From NCBI GenBank assembly GCA_017541325.1, contig JAFXZI010000014.1:1-45740 (forward strand): DNA of 45,740 nt, read 5' to 3'. Below the pieces are notes generated by a model, which was not told the origin of the DNA, made no database searches, and saw nothing but the letters and a program-made list of their open reading frames with translations. A program made the position numbers and the translations under genes. Positions 1 through 8,166 of the stretch are shown piece by piece; positions within the stretch are counted from its first letter, which is position 1; each line of letters opens with the position of its first letter. This DNA comes from Bacilli bacterium (lineage in GTDB: Bacteria; Bacillota_I; Bacilli_A; RF39; UBA660).

Positions 1-29
1 AGCAATGCGCAAAGTTGCTCGTGTAAGGC
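1..29. other. GC-rich edge segment after the Cna-B stop codon
   Basis: These 29 bases are about 52 percent G+C (15 of 29), far above the surrounding DNA. They contain a short inverted repeat (AGCAA and TTGCT arms around TGCGCA). They directly follow the TGA stop of the Cna-B gene, which ends without the expected cell-wall anchor. This could be a recombination site, a repeat at an assembly edge, or chance. The window ends too soon to tell. Confidence 0.35.
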
Positions 30-1919
30 TCACCAACCAGAAGGAGCATCATATTTATTTGTAACTACAAATCCAGTATCTGTCTTTTCAATATTTGTTT
101 TATATAAGTTAACTTCGTCTTCAGTAACTTCGTATTCTATTTCTTTTCCTTTTTCATTAACTGCATATTTTTCAAATGTATAAGTCCATCCATTTTCGTC
201 AGATAAAATAGCTGATTCTAATTCATTATTGTTAGCTATTAATCTTACAGTTACACTTCCTGGACGAGCTCCATTTGCATCGTCATCATCATCCCAAACT
301 TTAGTAACTATTATATTTTTTACTTCTGGAATATGTTGATTTGTTATAGTTGTTGTTGTTCCTTTTTTCTCTGCTTTAATCATCTTATATCCACCTGGTT
401 CTGTTTCTGACCAAGTATATTCTATATCTACACCTTTATTTTTCTTAGGTAATTTATCAATAGTTGCAGTCCAGTCATTTGATTCACTTAATTCAACTGT
501 ATCTCCATTACTTAATGTCATAGTAATACTTGTTGGTCTAATACCATCTTGATCGTCTTTATCATCCCATACTTTTACTACAGTAGCTTCAGTCTCTTCT
601 GGAATATGTTGATTAGTTATAGTTGTAGTTGTTCCTTCTTTTTCTGTTTTAATGTTCTTATATCCTGTTGGTTCTGTTTCAGTCCAAGAATATTCTATAT
701 CTACACCTTTTTTACTCTTAGGTAAATCTTTAATAGTTGCAGTCCAGTCATTTGATTCACTTAATTCAACTGTATCTCCATTACTTAATGTCATAGTAAT
801 ACTTCCTGGTCTAATACCATCTTGATCGTCTTTATCATCCCATACTTTAACTACAGTAGCTTCAGTATATTCAACTTCATGAGTATTAGTAAGTTCTGTT
901 GTTCCAGGATTATAAGTAATTTGTTTTCCAGCTTCTAATGTTGCTTCTCCCCAATAAGACCAAGTACTTGGATCATCAAAAGTTAAAACTCCATTTCCGT
1001 TAGAATCAACTGTAACAGTTATATAACCATCAGATAAATTATGTTTTCCTTCACCATATGCAAAATGAGCACGGTCTCTTTTAAATTCATGCATTAATCC
1101 ACTTTTTTCAATTTCATTAAATATTGCTTCTTTTTCTGAATCTGATAATGGTTTGTTAGTCCAAATTATGAACTCATTTCCTTTTTTTGCTACAAGAAAA
1201 TATAAATCAGCACTTGTTTTTGAAAGTTGGAATTCAACTGTACTGCATGTTGTCTCTCTTCTTAAAATATCTCCTGTAACTTCATCAATATTAATTGTAT
1301 ATTCAGTTGGTGTTACTTTTTTAGTTAATTCATATCCTTCTGGTACTTTTGTTTCATCTACTGAATATGAAATTGCTTTTCCGTTTGCATCAAATATTGG
1401 AAGATTTTCAAATGTATATGTCCATTCATTTTCATTCTTTGTCCAAGTAGCAGTATATTCTTCATTAGCTACTCCATTTACAAGTAAAACGACGTTTAAA
1501 CTAGTTGGTCTCAATTCATCAATATCAGATGCATCATCCCATATTTTTTTACCAGTATAACTTGTAACTTGTTCAAATGCACCAGTACTTGCTCTTGTTG
1601 CTTTTACAACTTTTACTTCTCCTTTACTTGCGACAACTACTTTAGTCTCTTTCATTTCTTTAGCAATTTCATTGTTACTAACTGTAACATTTTCAATTTG
1701 ACCATCATTATTAATGATTGGATCATTTTCAATCTTTTCTTCGACTGTAGAGTCTTTTACAATCTCAGTATTTTCAGTTTTTTCTTCAACTGCTTCAACT
1801 ATTTCTTCTTCTTCATTTGTATCTAGTTCATCTATTACTTCATCTAATGCATAAACATATGGCAAACTAATAGAACAAACAAATGTCAATAAAAGAAATA
1901 TTGCCCATTTTTTTAACAT
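30..1919 (-). CDS. Secreted Cna-B repeat surface protein without a sorting signal
   Basis: A 629-residue predicted adhesin-like surface protein. Residues 1-25 are a signal peptide (MLKKW, hydrophobic core, ending near VYA). Residues 26-112 are acidic and low-complexity (Glu/Val/Thr). Four Cna-B type beta domains follow, each opening with a KVWDD or KIWDD motif, at roughly 117-225, 350-440, 441-531 and 532-625. Residues 226-345 form a separate insert. Cna-B domains are stalk modules of Gram-positive surface proteins and often carry isopeptide bonds. Domains 2 and 3 are near-identical tandem copies. The ATG has a good AAGGGGGA ribosome binding site. The oddity is the C-terminus: it stops at NKYDAPSGW just after the last domain, with no LPXTG-like motif, membrane segment or basic tail. 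The protein is either secreted or cut short at the edge. Confidence 0.85.
   Translation of the reverse strand: MLKKWAIFLLLTFVCSISLPYVYALDEVIDELDTNEEEEIVEAVEEKTENTEIVKDSTVEEKIENDPIINNDGQIENVTVSNNEIAKEMKETKVVVASKGEVKVVKATRASTGAFEQVTSYTGKKIWDDASDIDELRPTSLNVVLLVNGVANEEYTATWTKNENEWTYTFENLPIFDANGKAISYSVDETKVPEGYELTKKVTPTEYTINIDEVTGDILRRETTCSTVEFQLSKTSADLYFLVAKKGNEFIIWTNKPLSDSEKEAIFNEIEKSGLMHEFKRDRAHFAYGEGKHNLSDGYITVTVDSNGNGVLTFDDPSTWSYWGEATLEAGKQITYNPGTTELTNTHEVEYTEATVVKVWDDKDDQDGIRPGSITMTLSNGDTVELSESNDWTATIKDLPKSKKGVDIEYSWTETEPTGYKNIKTEKEGTTTTITNQHIPEETEATVVKVWDDKDDQDGIRPTSITMTLSNGDTVELSESNDWTATIDKLPKKNKGVDIEYTWSETEPGGYKMIKAEKKGTTTTITNQHIPEVKNIIVTKVWDDDDDANGARPGSVTVRLIANNNELESAILSDENGWTYTFEKYAVNEKGKEIEYEVTEDEVNLYKTNIEKTDTGFVVTNKYDAPSGW
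328..873 (-). repeat. Tandem 273-bp repeat encoding two Cna-B domains
   Basis: Two adjacent copies with a period of exactly 273 bp (91 codons), about 328-600 and 601-873. The shared segments include the KVWDD-KDDQDGIRP start and the TITNQHIP end of the domain. The copies differ at only scattered positions, so the duplication is recent or is maintained by recombination. Copy number could vary between strains by slippage or unequal crossover. Confidence 0.85.
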
Positions 1920-1951
1920 GACCTATTCCCCCTTAAACGCATGTGCTTTCT

Positions 1952-1979
1952 ATCTTATCATAAAAGTCTAATTTTTCAA
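1952..1979 (-). promoter_or_regulatory. Promoter of the Cna-B gene
   Basis: TTGAAA (1974-1979) and TAAGAT (1952-1957) with a 16-bp spacer, 33 bp before the ATG. Just upstream, at 2003-2019, is an AT-only inverted repeat (7-base arms TATTTTT/AAAAATA) that could be a regulator site. That second part is inference. Confidence 0.5.
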
Positions 1980-2060
1980 GGAAAAATAGTGTTTTAGGCA
2001 TATATTTTTACTAAAAATACATATTTTTTTACTATATACTTATAAATTTATTATTTCAAA

Positions 2061-2096
2061 ATAAAAACTTGAACATTTTTTTGTTCAAGTTTTAGT
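2061..2096 (-). terminator. Rho-independent terminator after mgtA
   Basis: Perfect 11-bp stem (arms 2064-2074 and 2083-2093, AAAACTTGAAC) with an 8-base loop, followed on the minus strand by a T-rich tract. It lies about 20 bp past the ATPase stop codon and separates that gene from the Cna-B gene. Confidence 0.85.
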
Positions 2097-2113
2097 ATTT
2101 TTATACTTTTAAA

Positions 2114-4669
2114 TTATAACCATTCTCCATATTTTCTAATATAGATATTTTTAACTATTTGAGCAATTATTCCATATAGAACTACAAATCCAATTAAGTA
2201 TAAATAGTAAATTCCTGGAAGGATAACAAAGTTAAATCCTTGAGTAAAGCTTAATAATATTGGTACAGTAATTGTTGCTACTATAGTTAAGAATGTTAAT
2301 AACAGTAATGTATTACTTGGTCTAGATTTAGTAATATGATTAGTTCTAATATAGAAAATCATTAATGTTTCAGATACGATACACTCTACAAACCATGCAG
2401 TTTGAAAATATGCTTGTAAATCAAATGAATTATATTTTAGAACAAACCAGAAGACTATAAATGCTACTATATCTGTAATAGAAGATATAACCCCAAATAT
2501 TACCATAAATTTACTTATAGATTTAATATCCCATTTTCTTACCTTCCTTATAAAGCTTTCATCTACATTATCATAAGGAATTCCTATTTGAGATAATTCA
2601 ACTATAAAATCTTGTATAAGCATTTGAATTGGTAGTAATGGTAAGAATGGTAAAAAGATACTCGCTATTAAAATACTAAATACATCTCCAAAGTCTTGGC
2701 TTAATGCTAATTTCATATATTTTAAAATATTACCATATACTTTTCTACCTTCAATAACTCCGTTATGAATTACTTCTAAGTTTTGTTCTAGAAGAATAAT
2801 ATCACTTGATTCTTTAGCAATATCAGTTCCACCATCAACACTTATTCCAACATCAGATACTCTAAGTGCTGGAGCATCATTTACTCCATCTCCCATATAT
2901 CCTACTGAGTGTCCATTCTTTCTTAAAATAGAAACAACTCTTTGTTTTTGCATTGGATTCATTCTTGCAAAAATATCTACTTCTTCTACTAATTTACCTA
3001 ATTCATAATCATTTAATTCTTCTATTTCTTTTCCTGTTACTATTCTACTATCTATTCCAACAGCATTACATATATTTTTAGTAGCAAAAGCATTATCTCC
3101 TGTAAGAATCTTTATATCTACTCCATACTTTTTCAATTTCTTAATAGTTGCTTCGGCTGATGGTTTAGGGGGATCTAAAAATGCAATTAAACCAATTAAA
3201 GTAAAATCTACTTCATTTTCTGCATCATAAACGTCTACTCCTTCATACTCAGGTTTAACTGCAAGTGCTATAACTTGCATTCCACTTTTTGCCATTTCTT
3301 CTGCTTTATCATTTACTTTACTAATTATTTTTTCATTTATTGGTACTTCTTTTCCATTAACACGTGCCATATCACATACTTTTATTATTTCTTCTAAAGC
3401 ACCTTTAGCAATAATTCTATAATTATCATGATGAGTTACTACAATAGATGATCTTTTTCTCATGTAATCAAATGGTATTTCATCTATTTTTTTATAATTT
3501 GATATATCTACATTATGACTTTTTGCATATTGGATTATTGCTTTATCAACTATGTTTTTATAACCAGTACTTAAATAACTGTTTACATATGCACATTTAA
3601 GTACATAATCATCATCTTCTCCATCAACATTTATATATTTTTGAAGTTCAATATTATTTTTAGTAAGAGTCCCTGTTTTATCTGTACATAAAGTATCCAT
3701 TGCACCTAAATTTTGAATTGACTTAATACTCTTAACTAAAGTGTTTTTCTTAGCTAGAGCTTTACTTCCTTTAGTTAAATTAACATTTACAATCATTGGT
3801 AACATACTTGGAGTTATACCAACTGCAACTGATAATGAAAATAAAATTGCTTCGTTAATATTTCCTCGTATCATTCCATATATAATAAATACCATGATAC
3901 AAATAATAACCATACATTTAATAAGAAGTCCTGTTATATGATTCATTCCTTTATCAAACGATGTTTCTTCTTTAACTATTTCTTTTTTTACATTCATCTT
4001 TCCCATAAATGTATCAAGACCAGTTTTAACAACTATTCCTCTACCTTGACCACTTATTACATTACATCCCATTAAACAAATATTATTTAATTCAATAGGA
4101 TCAGTAGAATCATTTTCAATATGAATATTTTTCTCTACTGCTGCACTTTCTCCTGTAAATGATGATTGATTAATAAATAAATCTTTACTTTCAAATAAAT
4201 ATAGATCAGCTGGTATAACACTCCCTGCACTTAAAGTAATAATATCTCCACATACTACTTTTTCTTGTCTTATTTCTTCTTGTTTACCATCTCTTATTAC
4301 ATCAGTAAATATTCTTATTTGTTCTTTTAATTTTTCATTAAATTTATAAGTAGAATAATCTTGAGTAAAACGAATAATTACACTTATTAGAGTAATACCA
4401 AGAATTATAAAAGCACCTATTCTATCATCTGTAATAAAGTCTATTGCTGCTAAAAGAATAAGAATTAAAACAAATTTATCTTTTAAAGCTTCTAATATAA
4501 AAAATAAAGGTGTCTTTTTCTTTCTATTAGTTGCAATGTTTTCTCCATATTCTTCTAATCTAATAAATGCTTCTTCTTCATTTAATCCGTTTTCGTTTGT
4601 TTTAAATAAAGACATTATTTCATTAACTTTCTTTTTTGCAATATCTTTATACTCTAATTTATTATTCAT
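2114..4669 (-). CDS. mgtA: MgtA-type magnesium-transporting P-type ATPase
   Basis: An 851-residue P-type ATPase that probably imports Mg2+ using ATP hydrolysis. It shows the TGES actuator loop (about residue 172), the phosphorylation motif DKTGTLT (Asp about 330), and the hinge motif GDGVNDAP. The C-terminal stretch FLPLLPIQ...QDF and IPYDNVDE is typical of the P3B (MgtA/MgtB) group, as is AMDTLCTDKTGTLT. The start is placed at MNNKLEY, which follows an AGGATGTG ribosome binding site; a longer frame upstream lacks one. Odd: helix M4 reads ITPSMLPMIV where MgtA proteins normally have PEMLP. No Mg2+ riboswitch is visible: only about 80 bp separate it from the previous gene, and a terminator takes part of that. 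Confidence 0.93.
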   Translation of the reverse strand: MNNKLEYKDIAKKKVNEIMSLFKTNENGLNEEEAFIRLEEYGENIATNRKKKTPLFFILEALKDKFVLILILLAAIDFITDDRIGAFIILGITLISVIIRFTQDYSTYKFNEKLKEQIRIFTDVIRDGKQEEIRQEKVVCGDIITLSAGSVIPADLYLFESKDLFINQSSFTGESAAVEKNIHIENDSTDPIELNNICLMGCNVISGQGRGIVVKTGLDTFMGKMNVKKEIVKEETSFDKGMNHITGLLIKCMVIICIMVFIIYGMIRGNINEAILFSLSVAVGITPSMLPMIVNVNLTKGSKALAKKNTLVKSIKSIQNLGAMDTLCTDKTGTLTKNNIELQKYINVDGEDDDYVLKCAYVNSYLSTGYKNIVDKAIIQYAKSHNVDISNYKKIDEIPFDYMRKRSSIVVTHHDNYRIIAKGALEEIIKVCDMARVNGKEVPINEKIISKVNDKAEEMAKSGMQVIALAVKPEYEGVDVYDAENEVDFTLIGLIAFLDPPKPSAEATIKKLKKYGVDIKILTGDNAFATKNICNAVGIDSRIVTGKEIEELNDYELGKLVEEVDIFARMNPMQKQRVVSILRKNGHSVGYMGDGVNDAPALRVSDVGISVDGGTDIAKESSDIILLEQNLEVIHNGVIEGRKVYGNILKYMKLALSQDFGDVFSILIASIFLPFLPLLPIQMLIQDFIVELSQIGIPYDNVDESFIRKVRKWDIKSISKFMVIFGVISSITDIVAFIVFWFVLKYNSFDLQAYFQTAWFVECIVSETLMIFYIRTNHITKSRPSNTLLLLTFLTIVATITVPILLSFTQGFNFVILPGIYYLYLIGFVVLYGIIAQIVKNIYIRKYGEWL

Positions 4670-4726
4670 ATAATCACATCCTATATAATTATAGCATATA
4701 CAAATATTCATTAATATATTTATAAA

Positions 4727-4757
4727 GCAAAAAATCTAACTATTTTAGTTAGATTTT
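4727..4757 (-). terminator. Terminator of the argH operon
   Basis: 10-bp stem AAAATCTAAC/GTTAGATTTT (arms 4731-4740 and 4748-4757) followed by a T-rich run on the minus strand. The stop codon of the B3/4 gene lies inside the 5' arm. Confidence 0.85.
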
Positions 4758-5474
4758 TATATCTATTTCATTATCATTATTATTTAATATTACATTAGAA
4801 ACTACTTTAGCATCTAAGTATTTAGTCATTAATTCTTCAAGTTCATTTAAAGCAGATTGTAATTCTTCTAATCGATTTGGTTCAACGCACTCCATAATAA
4901 TTATCTCTGTATTTGTTTCGTCTGTTATTTCTGTTCTTATGCCATCTCTCCAATTAAGACATCTACATACAACTCCATTATCATCTCTATAAGCTATTTC
5001 ACTTTTTAAAGGAGATTCATTTTCAGTTGATCCAATAGGAATAAATTTTTCATCACCATTCATAATATCTAGACATAGAGCATTATCAATTTTATCATAA
5101 TCTTCAGCACCTATTGGGAAAGCATATTTTAAAGAAATAGCATTTGTTATATCTACTGATGGTAAAATACTTCCTACTGGATTATTATGTAAAACTCTTT
5201 TCAATAAATTCTCAAGTGAACATCTGGTTCCTTTTTTTGTAGGGAATCTACTATAAATATCTCTCCATATTTTAACTACTTCATTTTCACTTATAACTTC
5301 ATTGGGTACATATTTCTTAGCAATTGTATTAGCATCATTTAAAATCTTTTCTATTTCTTTTAATTCTTCTTCAGTCATTTTTTTACATTCATTAACATTT
5401 TTAAGAACTAGTACTCCAACATTTAATTCTGGAATAATTTTAAATATTTCTTTATTAATTATTACTTTTTTCAT
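4749..5474 (-). CDS. Freestanding B3/4-domain protein, likely tRNA-editing deacylase
   Basis: 241 residues, recognisable as a stand-alone B3/4 domain, the module that edits mischarged tRNA in the beta subunit of phenylalanyl-tRNA synthetase (COG3382 group). Visible family features are WRDIYSRFPTKKGTR (about 70-84), the block NNPVGSILPSVDITNAISLKYAFPIGAED split around 97-125, and RDGIRTEITDET (176-187). It lies 13 bp behind argH with its own AGAGAGGT site and no terminator between, so it is in the same T-box-controlled transcript. One freestanding B3/4 protein, CtdA, is known to deacylate canavanyl-tRNA(Arg); given the arginine context, that activity is an inference here. It could also act on another mischarged tRNA. 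Confidence 0.82.
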   Translation of the reverse strand: MKKVIINKEIFKIIPELNVGVLVLKNVNECKKMTEEELKEIEKILNDANTIAKKYVPNEVISENEVVKIWRDIYSRFPTKKGTRCSLENLLKRVLHNNPVGSILPSVDITNAISLKYAFPIGAEDYDKIDNALCLDIMNGDEKFIPIGSTENESPLKSEIAYRDDNGVVCRCLNWRDGIRTEITDETNTEIIIMECVEPNRLEELQSALNELEELMTKYLDAKVVSNVILNNNDNEIDIKI

Positions 5475-5487
5475 ATTATTTACCTCT

Positions 5488-6864
5488 CTATATTTTATTT
5501 ACTATTTTTTCTATCTCACTAATCATCTTAATTACATTATCAAATGCTGGTCCACCATAAGATTTTCTTTGCCTAACACATGTTTTAGGATCAATTACAT
5601 CATAGATATCTTTCTCAAACAATGAAGAATAATTCTTATATTCATCAATAGATAAAGTATCTAAAGTCTTATTATTATCTATTGAATAGGCAACTAATTC
5701 ACCAACTATCTTATAAGCACTTCTAAAAGGAACTCCTTTTTTTACAAGATAATCAGCACAATCAGTTGCATTTATAAATCCTTCTCTAACTGCTTTTTCT
5801 GTTATTTCTTTATTAATTTTCATTGTATTAATCATCGGTATAACAGTTTCAATACATAATTTAACTGTATCAATACTATCAAATAATGTTTCTTTATCTT
5901 CTTGTAAGTCTTTATTATATGCAAGAGGAAGACCTTTCATAGTAGTTAAAAAACTCATATTATGTCCAATTACTCTTCCTGTTTTTCCTCTTACTAATTC
6001 TGCTATATCAGGATTCTTCTTTTGAGGCATAATAGATGAACCAGTTGAGAATGCATCATCTAATGTAATAAATTTAAACTCCCAACTAGACCATAAAATA
6101 AGCTCTTCACTAAGTCTTGATAAATGAATCATTATAATAGATAAATCATTTAACAATTCCATTAAATAATCTCTATCTGATACACCATCTAAACTATTTC
6201 TACAAGGACTATTAAAACCTAATAACTCACTAGTATAAAACCTATCTATTGGATGGGTAGTACCAGCTAGAGCACAACATCCTAATGGATTAACATTTAA
6301 TCTTTCTTTTGTATCTTTTAATCGATCAATATCTCTTAAAAACATTTCTACGTATGCCATGAGATAATGTGCAAACGTTATTGGTTGAGCTTTTTGTAAA
6401 TGTGTATATCCAGGCATAATTGTTTCAACATTACTCTTAGATTTACTTATAAATACATTAATTAATTCTTTTAATAAATCAATAATATTATCTATCTCTT
6501 TACGAGCATATAGCCTCATATCTAATGCAACTTGATCATTACGACTTCTTGCAGTATGAACCTTTTTACCAATATCACCTAATTCTTCTGTTAATTTATA
6601 TTCAACAAAAGAATGAATATCTTCAACATCATTAGATATTTCTAAATTACCACTTTCAATATCATTTAATAATTTATTTAAACTTGATACTAATTTATTA
6701 CTTTCATCTTCTTCTATTATTCCTTGTTTACCTAGCATTTTTACATGAGCTATGCTCCCAGTAATATCTTCTTTATATAATTTCTTATCAAATGAAATAG
6801 ACGCATTAAAATTATTTGTTTTCTCATCTATTTCTTTTTTAAATCTTCCATCCCATAGTGCCAT
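5488..6864 (-). CDS. argH: Argininosuccinate lyase
   Basis: 458 residues, the usual length. It splits argininosuccinate into arginine and fumarate, the last step of arginine synthesis, in the cytosol as a tetramer. Family motifs are HTARSRND (103-110), PGYTHLQKAQP (151-161) and the signature GSSIMPQKKNPD (275-286), which holds the catalytic serine. The start MALWDGRF follows TCCTCC (AGGAGG on the coding strand); the frame is open further upstream only because it runs through the T-box leader. The segment NPLGCCALAGT has two Cys where GAGALAGT is common. No argG or other arg gene is in the window, so argH stands apart from the rest of the pathway and is instead paired with the B3/4 gene. Confidence 0.96.
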   Translation of the reverse strand: MALWDGRFKKEIDEKTNNFNASISFDKKLYKEDITGSIAHVKMLGKQGIIEEDESNKLVSSLNKLLNDIESGNLEISNDVEDIHSFVEYKLTEELGDIGKKVHTARSRNDQVALDMRLYARKEIDNIIDLLKELINVFISKSKSNVETIMPGYTHLQKAQPITFAHYLMAYVEMFLRDIDRLKDTKERLNVNPLGCCALAGTTHPIDRFYTSELLGFNSPCRNSLDGVSDRDYLMELLNDLSIIMIHLSRLSEELILWSSWEFKFITLDDAFSTGSSIMPQKKNPDIAELVRGKTGRVIGHNMSFLTTMKGLPLAYNKDLQEDKETLFDSIDTVKLCIETVIPMINTMKINKEITEKAVREGFINATDCADYLVKKGVPFRSAYKIVGELVAYSIDNNKTLDTLSIDEYKNYSSLFEKDIYDVIDPKTCVRQRKSYGGPAFDNVIKMISEIEKIVNKI

Positions 6865-6881
6865 TTTTATTCCTCCTTCAA

Positions 6882-6912
6882 ATAAAAAAGTCTCTAGAAT
6901 AAATCTAGAGAC
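6882..6912 (-). terminator. Attenuator hairpin of the argH T-box
   Basis: 9-bp stem GTCTCTAGA/TCTAGAGAC (arms 6890-6898 and 6904-6912) followed by a T run on the minus strand, between the T-box sequence and the argH ribosome binding site. It is the terminator that uncharged tRNA binding would prevent. Confidence 0.9.
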
Positions 6913-7090
6913 GTAATATCCGCGGTACCACTCTACTTGCATAAAGCCACTCTAACTTATAACGAAGTTACTCGATCTATATAGATACTCACAAGTTCTT
7001 TTCAATTACTTTCAATTCTTTGGCTTACACCATCCCAAATTCGCTTTAATCTATACAGTAATTTACTCCTCTTGCTCATCGCTTTAATGG
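6884..7090 (-). promoter_or_regulatory. T-box riboswitch, probable Arg (AGA) specifier
   Basis: The leader RNA contains the conserved T-box AGAGTGGTACCGCGG (about 6918-6932 on the minus strand) upstream of the attenuator. Stem I is visible: the GATGAGCAAG strand (near 7079) pairs through CAAG/CTTG with the 3' strand, the upper helix AATTACT/AGTAATT closes above it, and the internal loop has the AGTA motif facing GAAAAGAA. The distal part has GGGATGGTGTAAGCC. If the loop follows the usual GAA-N-codon-purine layout, the specifier is AGA at 6997-6999, an arginine codon, followed by A. That agrees with argH. Uncharged tRNA-Arg would switch transcription on. The T-box is certain; the codon is my manual reading. 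Confidence 0.92.
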
Positions 7091-7095
7091 ATTAC

Positions 7096-7124
7096 ATTAT
7101 ATTAAAAAAAACGATATTTGTCAA
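7096..7124 (-). promoter_or_regulatory. Consensus promoter of the argH T-box operon
   Basis: Perfect TTGACA (7119-7124) and TATAAT (7096-7101) with a 17-bp spacer. Transcription should start near 7089, directly at the T-box stem I. A full-consensus promoter fits control by attenuation and not at initiation. Confidence 0.9.
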
Positions 7125-7148
7125 TTATACCATTAATATAGCACAAAA

Positions 7149-7173
7149 TAAAAAAGATACTATTAAGTATCTT
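7149..7173 (-). terminator. Terminator after tRNA-Met
   Basis: 7-bp stem AAGATAC/GTATCTT (7154-7160 and 7167-7173) followed by TTTTTATTTT on the minus strand, just past the tRNA 3' end. Confidence 0.8.
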
Positions 7174-7184
7174 CTTATTCAACT

Positions 7185-7261
7185 TGGTAGCGAGAGAGGG
7201 GGTCGAACCCACGACCTTTCGGGTATGAACCGAACGCTCTAGCCAACTGAGCTATCTCGCC
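7185..7261 (-). tRNA. tRNA-Met (CAT), elongator type
   Basis: 77-nt cloverleaf with encoded CCA. Acceptor stem GGCGAGA/TCTCGCT (G1-U72 pair), D arm AGCTCAGTTGGCTAGAGC, anticodon loop TTCATAC (CAT), T arm GTGGGTTCGACCCCC (one mismatch-tolerant pair). The closed acceptor end and overall likeness to elongator tRNA-Met argue against initiator tRNA. A CAT anticodon also occurs in tRNA-Ile2, which is less likely here. Confidence 0.93.
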
Positions 7262-7273
7262 ATGAACAAAAAT

Positions 7274-7302
7274 AATATATCATATATTTTTTTCTTTGAC
7301 AA
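7274..7302 (-). promoter_or_regulatory. Promoter of tRNA-Met
   Basis: TTGTCA (7297-7302) and TATATT (7274-7279), 17-bp spacer, placing transcription start a few bases before the mature tRNA 5' end. Confidence 0.6.
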
Positions 7303-7304
7303 TA

Positions 7305-7337
7305 ATAAAAAGAGTTTATTTTTTATTAAACTCTTTT
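7305..7337 (-). terminator. Terminator of the 281-residue membrane protein gene
   Basis: 11-bp stem AAAAGAGTTTA/TAAACTCTTTT (7307-7317 and 7327-7337) followed by a T-rich tract. The 5' arm includes the last codons of the gene. Confidence 0.75.
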
Positions 7338-8161
7338 AATTCATTATAAATATCTAAAATATCTTTTTGATAAATTGTATCATTATATTTAATATTTACT
7401 AAATCTTTTATTTTTTCTTTTCCTTTTAAATCCTTATATTTAGATTCTAATTCTTTCATAGTAATTTTTATTGATTCTTCATCAGATAATTCTTTTGTAC
7501 TATATTCCTGTGTAATACCATATTTTATTTCTCTATTTAAGAATCTATTTACAATCTTATCAATTTCCCTTACATATTTAGGCCTTTTATTATTCTCATA
7601 GATCATAATACTATAAGTTAAAAGATTAATATCTTCTACTTTACTTCTAATAACTCTATAATACATATTTTTAAGTCTTGCATATTCTACTATTACATAT
7701 TCTTTTTTTCTATTAATAAAGTTACTATTCTCTATCTTAATTTTAATATCTATATTATTCTTTAAAATATTATAAATAAATATAATTACTAATAACCAAA
7801 TAAATGGTCTTGCTTCTTCTACTGTAGGAAGAGCGTTATCTACTTGATTTAAGAAGTAGAAATATGTAATTAAAGATAAGACTATACTTATAATTGTTTC
7901 AATTAAATACTCTTTTTTATTAAGCATGCTCCCTTTATTAGAAAAATAATTATAATAGAATTCTCTAAATATAATTTCAAATATAACTATTAAAAAGATA
8001 TTTGTTTTTAAATCAGGTACTAATGCTGATAATACTATTATATAAATTGTAGGAATAATTGCTTTTTCTACAATATTAATTTCTTTTTTATCTATTATTT
8101 CATGAATAAAAAATAATGGAAAAATAAAAACTATTTGAAATATTAGAGTAAATATATTCAT
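7316..8161 (-). CDS. Polytopic membrane protein, unknown function
   Basis: 281 residues. The N-terminal half has about four or five hydrophobic segments (roughly 2-18, 33-48, 53-68, 86-104, 119-132). The C-terminal half (about 140-281) is charged, probably cytoplasmic, and ends in Lys/Glu-rich helices. I do not recognise a family. One stretch, YGITQEYSTKELSDEES, faintly resembles a motif in small lysozyme-like membrane proteins, but this is too weak for a call. The ATG follows AGGGGG. It sits downstream of dinG with its own promoter and a terminator-like hairpin over the ribosome binding site. Confidence 0.75.
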   Translation of the reverse strand: MNIFTLIFQIVFIFPLFFIHEIIDKKEINIVEKAIIPTIYIIVLSALVPDLKTNIFLIVIFEIIFREFYYNYFSNKGSMLNKKEYLIETIISIVLSLITYFYFLNQVDNALPTVEEARPFIWLLVIIFIYNILKNNIDIKIKIENSNFINRKKEYVIVEYARLKNMYYRVIRSKVEDINLLTYSIMIYENNKRPKYVREIDKIVNRFLNREIKYGITQEYSTKELSDEESIKITMKELESKYKDLKGKEKIKDLVNIKYNDTIYQKDILDIYNELKEFNKK

Positions 8162-8166
8162 ATAAA

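Noticed and set aside
328-873. Possible CRISPR or mobile repeat array
   Set aside because: The 273-bp repeats are two copies in frame inside a gene and encode Cna-B domains; there are no spacers.
1153-1826. Plus-strand open frames opposite the Cna-B gene
   Set aside because: They run antisense to a clear coding gene, are rich in Phe/Ser/Leu as expected for the complement of a Lys/Glu/Thr-rich frame, and have no ribosome binding site.
6864-6942. Longer N-terminus of argH (MQVEWYRGYYV and on)
   Set aside because: These codons are the T-box leader read in frame. The real start has a consensus ribosome binding site.
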